From NCBI RefSeq assembly GCF_036248275.1, contig NZ_CP109181.1, positions 682,001-746,000 of the forward strand: DNA of 64,000 nucleotides, given 5' to 3'. This DNA comes from Streptomyces sp. NBC_01716. Lineage in GTDB: Bacteria > Actinomycetota > Actinomycetes > Streptomycetales > Streptomycetaceae. This document shows, one piece after another, positions 60,514 through 64,000 of the stretch; positions within the stretch are counted from its first letter, which is position 1, and each line of letters opens with the position of its first letter. Made by a program: the position numbers and the translations under genes. Below the pieces are notes generated by a model. It searched no databases. It was not told where the DNA came from and worked only from the letters and a program-made list of their open reading frames with translations.

Positions 60514-61032
60514 ATGACCAAGTACACGGTGCTCCCCGTTGAAACAGCCGTCCTCAAGGAACTGCGGATTACCGACGACGCAGGCCGGCCCTGCGCCCCG
60601 TACATCGCGACCCGCGACGACGCAGGCTCCCCGCTGCGCTGCTGCCTGCGTCCCATCAGGACCGGTGAGCAAATTGCCCTTGTTTCATACGCCCCGCTGC
60701 GACGCTGGGCCACCATGCGGGGTGCGCTTCCGGGCGCGTACGACGAACAAGGTCCCGTCTTCATTCACGCCGATGACTGCGACGGGTTCACCCTCGGCGA
60801 GACCTATCCTTTCGATCGGCCGGGCGCCCTGCGAACCGTGCGCCGCTATGACGCCCGGGGCCATATCGCCGGTGGACGCCTTCTGGAGATTCCGGCCGAC
60901 GCCACGGCCGGCTTCGACGCGGCCTTTGACGATGCGTTCAGCGACCCGGACGTGGTGCTCGTACACGTCCGAGCACTGGAATACGGGTGCTTCCACTTCG
61001 AGGTGCGACGGCCCTCACGCGAGGAGCGGTAG
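60514..61032 (+). CDS. DUF1203 family protein
   Basis: 172 residues. Pattern of DUF1203: an N-terminal strand region, RPCAPYIATRDDAGSPLRCCLRPIRTGEQIALVSYAPLRRW (25-65), GPVFIHADDC (~80-89) and RTVRRYDARGHIAGGRLLE, ending in VHVRALEYGCFHFEV. The family is small, cytoplasmic and uncharacterised. I chose ATG 60514; upstream ATGs have no ribosome site either. No operon partner. Confidence 0.85.
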   Translation: MTKYTVLPVETAVLKELRITDDAGRPCAPYIATRDDAGSPLRCCLRPIRTGEQIALVSYAPLRRWATMRGALPGAYDEQGPVFIHADDCDGFTLGETYPFDRPGALRTVRRYDARGHIAGGRLLEIPADATAGFDAAFDDAFSDPDVVLVHVRALEYGCFHFEVRRPSREER

Positions 61033-61161
61033 CTGCCAAGAGCACGCTCAGGGCGGGGGCAGGGGTCGCGGCGCGCACCCCCTGGCCCCTCGCAACGATC
61101 ATGTGTACGGTTCTCACAACGCTGGCCTTCCCCGACCCGGATTCCTCGCGGAGATGAGCCG

Positions 61162-62217
61162 ATGACCCCGCAGGTAAGCCCTCAAGGGCTCGACTGGTAC
61201 CGCCGTGCCCGGTTCGGCATGTTCGTCCACTGGGGCCTCTACTCGATGATCGGCCGCGGCGAGTGGGAACAGGTCATCGCCCGGATACCGGCGGCCGAGT
61301 ACGCGCCGCTGGCCAAGCTCTTCAACCCCGCGGCCTTCGACGCCAAACAACTCGTCGCTCATGCCGAGGCGGCAGGCCAGCGCTACCTCACCATCACCAG
61401 CCGCCATCACGACGGCTTCTCCATGTACGACACCGCACTGTCCGACTTCAAGATCACCCGTTCCCCGTTCCGCCGCGACCCGATCGCCGAACTCGCCGAC
61501 GCCTGCCGGGAATCCGGCACCGTCAAGCTGGGCTTCTACATCTCCCTCGTGGACTGGCACCACCCCGGCTACCTCGACTCCTCCCGCTGGGAGGACTACC
61601 TCGCCTTCCTCTTCGGGCAGGTCGAAGAGCTGTGCACGCAGTACGGGGAGATCGCGCAGATCTGGTTCGACGGCGACTGGCCCAACTCCCCCGTACCGGA
61701 GGAACACCCCGGCTGGTTCACCACCGACCAGCAGTGGCACTATCCCCGGCTGTACGACCTCATCCACCGCCTCCAGCCGGACGCCGTACTCCTCAACAAC
61801 CGCAAGGACGGCCTCCAGCCCGGTGAGGATGTCCAGGGCTACGAGAACGATCTCCCCGGAGAGAACACCACGGGCCTCAACCCGGGCGCACTGCTCGCGG
61901 TGCCGCGCGAGACCTGCCTGACGATGAACCGCAGTTGGGGCTACGTACCGCACGACACAAACTACAAACGGCCGGACGAGCTCATCGACACACTGCTGCG
62001 CTGCGTGGCAGCCGACTCCAACCTGCTGCTGAACATCGGCCCGACACAGTCCGGCGACGTACCGGCCCCGGCACAGGAGCGCCTTCGCGAGATGGGCCGC
62101 TGGCTGGACACACACGGCGACGCCGTATACGGCGCGGGCCCGGGACCGGAGCCCGGGACCATCCACACCCAGGACGGGCGAGTCCTGAACCTGACCGACC
62201 TGATGCCCCAGACCTAA
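61162..62217 (+). CDS. Alpha-L-fucosidase (GH29)
   Basis: 351 residues without signal peptide. FGMFVHWGLYS (18-28), YLTITSRHHDGFSMYDT (75-91) and QIWFDGDW with the nucleophile D170 are classic GH29 motifs; LLLNIGP follows near 290. The protein ends after the barrel, lacking the C-terminal beta-sandwich of longer fucosidases. It is presumably intracellular, working on imported fucosylated oligosaccharides. GGAGATGA upstream of ATG 61162. Stands alone but fits the glycan-using content of the window. Confidence 0.92.
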   Translation: MTPQVSPQGLDWYRRARFGMFVHWGLYSMIGRGEWEQVIARIPAAEYAPLAKLFNPAAFDAKQLVAHAEAAGQRYLTITSRHHDGFSMYDTALSDFKITRSPFRRDPIAELADACRESGTVKLGFYISLVDWHHPGYLDSSRWEDYLAFLFGQVEELCTQYGEIAQIWFDGDWPNSPVPEEHPGWFTTDQQWHYPRLYDLIHRLQPDAVLLNNRKDGLQPGEDVQGYENDLPGENTTGLNPGALLAVPRETCLTMNRSWGYVPHDTNYKRPDELIDTLLRCVAADSNLLLNIGPTQSGDVPAPAQERLREMGRWLDTHGDAVYGAGPGPEPGTIHTQDGRVLNLTDLMPQT

Positions 62218-62241
62218 CATTCCGTGGCAGGCGTCAGCCGA

Positions 62242-62736
62242 TCAGCTGTTCCGACCGTTCCCACAGACCGCGCGCCAGAGCGAGATCGTGCCTTCGGCGA
62301 GCCAGCGGTTCGACGACGGGAACTTCATCAGGGGGCTTGTTGTGTCGGAGCCGAAGTTCGTCCTGACGATCCCCGGGTAGAACACGGCGGCCCGGATCGG
62401 ATCGAGATCCCCCTCGTAGTTGAGGTTGTCCAGGAACGGGGCGAGGTGGTTTATCCGGAAGGTCTTCTCGAAACCGTCGACGGTCCTGGTGGGGTCGCCG
62501 AACACGCCGCCGGCGTAGTTGGCGAGCACGTCGATCCGCAGGTATGCGGCGTCCAGTTCGGCCGCGAGCTTCCGCACATCATCGTGGCGGGCGAACTCGG
62601 CGGTGAAGTGGTCGACGCCGAGTTCGCCCGCCACGGCTCGCGTCTTCTGCGGCGAGCTTCCGACGATCACCACCTTTGTGCCCGCGCTGATGGACAAGGC
62701 GAGCGGCGGTGGCGCCGATTCCGTCACTCTCACCAG
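62242..62736 (-). pseudogene. SDR oxidoreductase remnant, N-terminal and internal deletions
   Basis: Minus-strand frame reading GTKVVIVGSSPQKTRAVAGELGVDHFTAEFARHDDVRKLAAEL, IDVLANYAGGVFGDPTRTVDGFEKTFRINHLAPFL, then jumping to AAVFYPGIVRTNFGSDTTSPLMKFP and WLAEGT. The glycine-rich cofactor loop and the whole YxxxK segment are missing, and NNAG has become NYAG. A retinol-dehydrogenase-like SDR has lost its start and centre. The 5' side is replaced by TetR sequence on the other strand. Confidence 0.72.
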
Positions 62737-62874
62737 CGTGCCGAGGTAGCTACAGCTGTCCAGGACCTCATCCTTGAGCGCGGCTACAAGGAGACGACGG
62801 TGGAGGACATCTGCGCGGTGACCGAGATCTCCCGCAGTACGTTCTTCCGGTACTTCTCCTCCAAGGCGCGGTAG
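62737..62874 (+). pseudogene. TetR family HTH fragment
   Basis: One frame reads VATAVQDLILERGYKETTVEDICAVTEISRSTFFRYFSSKAR and stops at TAG 62874. This is the TetR_N HTH alone, without start codon or ligand domain. It abuts the SDR remnant head-to-head, so both genes were cut at ~62730. Confidence 0.7.
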
Positions 62875-62910
62875 GTCAGGCCCCAAGGGGCGGGGCGCCC
62901 GTAGCCGGCG

Positions 62911-63366
62911 TCAACCGACGGTGAAACGGGTCGCTTTCGTGTCGAGCGTCGTGGAACCGTCACCGGCGCGGGCCAGCACCGCGACGTGCCAGAGTCCGCG
63001 CGGGGATTCGGCGGCGTCGGCACCGGTTACGGCAACGGTGTAGGTGCAGCGCACGGTGTCTCCGCCGGAGGGCTCGCACGTGGCCGGCTCGGCGGCGGCC
63101 ATTTCCTTGACGGTCAAATCCTTCTCGGCGAACGACGAATCCGCCGGCCAGGCAAGGACCTTGACGTCCGTGACACCGGAGGACGCCGTCGCGTCGGTCG
63201 TGAAGACCAGCGAGCCGTCACGGTCGCCGAGGGGAGCTGTGTAGCGGGCCGTGCTGTGCTCCAGGGTGGGCGGCTGCTCGCCGGCGTACGCGAGGGCGAA
63301 CGTCCCGGCACCTCCCAGAACGGCGACCGCAGCGGTCACGGACAGAAGAACGGTACGTCGGGACAT
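62911..63366 (-). CDS. DUF5707-type secreted or membrane-anchored protein
   Basis: 151 residues. N-terminal signal/anchor (LLSVTAAVAVLGGAGTFALAYA), then a beta-rich domain: PPTLEHSTARYTAPLGDRDGSLVFTTDATASSGVTDVKVLAWPADSS, a cysteine pair (ATCEPSGGDTVRCTYTV) and RGLWHVAVLARAGDG. This matches the Streptomyces DUF5707 family as I recall it. Function unknown; extracytoplasmic. The reverse complement of the upstream region gives a usable ATG at 63366. Confidence 0.85.
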   Translation of the reverse strand: MSRRTVLLSVTAAVAVLGGAGTFALAYAGEQPPTLEHSTARYTAPLGDRDGSLVFTTDATASSGVTDVKVLAWPADSSFAEKDLTVKEMAAAEPATCEPSGGDTVRCTYTVAVTGADAAESPRGLWHVAVLARAGDGSTTLDTKATRFTVG

Positions 63367-63514
63367 AAGAGGCTCTCCACCATCGTCTCAGCGGTATCGG
63401 AACCGGCGTTCTCCGCGCCGCCGGTTCATCGATGGTCGCCCCCCGAGAGTGCACCGAACATGAGTACTGACACTCAACCCGACTGAGTAGAGGCGGCTGT
63501 TGGACGGTCGTGGC

Positions 63515-63558
63515 GGTTCGGCCGGTCCGACCGGAGACCCGGTCGGACCGGCCGAACC
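63515..63558. terminator. Strong hairpin terminator
   Basis: Perfect 20-bp stem (63515-63534 with 63539-63558) and AGAC loop, 43 bp after the stop of the SapA-like gene. No T-tract. Likely ends that minus-strand transcript. Confidence 0.8.
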
Positions 63559-63601
63559 CAGAGGTGGCGCGGAAACCCGTCGCCGTGGAGCTGAGCCGGG
63601 G

Positions 63602-64000
63602 TCAGCGGATGGTGGTGACCCTGCGCTCCTTCAGGGCCGCGCAGTTGGAGTTCTCCACCGAGACGTACACGTTGGCGATGTTGCCACCCCAGCTGACGCA
63701 GTGGCCCTTGCCGTAGACGCGGCTCGGACCCGCGTACGACGTGAAGTTCCCGGAGTCCTCGGCCCACTCGTCGGTGTCGGGCACGTAGATGTACGCCGAC
63801 ATGAGCTTGGCGGTGCCCGGGTTGGTGCGGATGGTCGCGACGCAGTTCTTGCCGTTCGCGGAGTTGTACGTGAGGTAGACCGTGCCCTGCGAACCGATAG
63901 GAGCGGAGTTCACGGTCTTGTAAGCGCTGCCGCAGACCCCCTGCGGCGTGACGTTGGGCGCGGCGTGGGCGGTGGCGCCGAATGTGGCGGTGGCGCCGAC
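63602..64000 (-). CDS. Spore-associated protein A-like secreted protein (partial)
   Basis: The frame is open to the right edge; the visible 132 codons include the end of a signal peptide (GATATFGATAHAAP) and the mature domain: CGSAYKTVNSAPIGSQGTVYLTYNS, GKNCVATIRT, SGNFTSYAGPSRVYGKGHCVSWGG and a final cysteine (NSNCAAL). Spacing of the cysteines and the TSYAGPVYVYARGKCIDWGG-like block match SapA proteins of Streptomyces spores. The start codon is outside the window. The GTG at ~63913 would give a shorter ORF but lose the signal. Confidence 0.82.
   Translation of the reverse strand, partial: VGATATFGATAHAAPNVTPQGVCGSAYKTVNSAPIGSQGTVYLTYNSANGKNCVATIRTNPGTAKLMSAYIYVPDTDEWAEDSGNFTSYAGPSRVYGKGHCVSWGGNIANVYVSVENSNCAALKERRVTTIR

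Noticed and set aside
1..64000. tRNA, rRNA, riboswitch, prophage integrase and CRISPR features
   Set aside because: No cloverleaf, conserved rRNA, riboswitch core, integrase or repeat-spacer pattern was seen on reading; a covariance-model scan would be decisive.

Overview
The window looks like an arm or accessory part of a Streptomyces (or close actinomycete) chromosome. It has very high GC with G/C at third codon positions, a spore-associated-protein-like secreted protein, an Endo H-type GH18, a MAB_1171c-type membrane protein, a DUF5707 protein, and many catabolic clusters each with its own regulator. All function calls come from reading motifs; no database search was run.

Layout: 1-7.5 kb is a worn region holding a Ser/Thr kinase (cut by the window edge), a broken metallophosphoesterase, an SDR/MarR divergent pair sharing a perfect 22-bp palindrome, a DUF4331 protein, fragments of an SDR, a LuxR-type regulator and an M24 peptidase, a second MarR gene and an MMPL transporter that stops halfway. 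7.5-20.3 kb (all minus strand) is a catabolic cluster: GntR/FCD regulator, LLM flavin enzyme, amidohydrolase, hydantoinase/oxoprolinase HyuB and HyuA, a ribose-type ABC importer, a 2-oxoglutarate-semialdehyde-type dehydrogenase and a DapA-family lyase. 20.3-21.8 kb holds two divergent genes (siderophore-interacting protein, PobA-like hydroxylase) whose 5' ends were both lost at one junction.

21.9-29.0 kb (plus strand) is a GntR/UTRA-controlled sugar or sugar-acid cluster: ABC importer, enolase-superfamily dehydratase, aldo/keto reductase and Gfo/Idh/MocA dehydrogenase. A palindrome sits between the -35 and -10 of its promoter. 29.0-33.4 kb is an MMPL transporter-response regulator-histidine kinase operon. 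33.6-43.1 kb holds small redox/hydrolase-regulator units (SDR/AraC, epoxide-hydrolase-like TAT protein, methyltransferase, three-domain flavo-iron-sulfur protein/TetR, MerR/hydrolase) and a 177-bp MITE-like element that supplies the stop codon of the methyltransferase.

43.3-56.9 kb is a LacI-controlled glycan/sugar-acid locus: Endo H-like GH18, zinc-ribbon protein, AXE1-type esterase, NAD-epimerase, FAD oxidoreductase, TAT-exported TIM-barrel glycosidase, ABC importer, LacI and a divergent enolase-superfamily dehydratase. 56.9-59.5 kb is a translationally coupled XRE / ImmA-IrrE protease / MAB_1171c membrane protein cassette facing a small secreted protein. The rest contains a lipoprotein, a DUF1203 protein, an alpha-L-fucosidase, SDR and TetR remnants, a DUF5707 secreted protein and a SapA-like protein cut by the right edge.

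Taken together, the three sugar-acid clusters contain the enzyme classes of an oxidative non-phosphorylating route: sugar dehydrogenases, two enolase-superfamily dehydratases, a DapA-type dehydratase/deaminase and a 2-oxoglutarate-semialdehyde-type dehydrogenase. Each cluster is under a different repressor.
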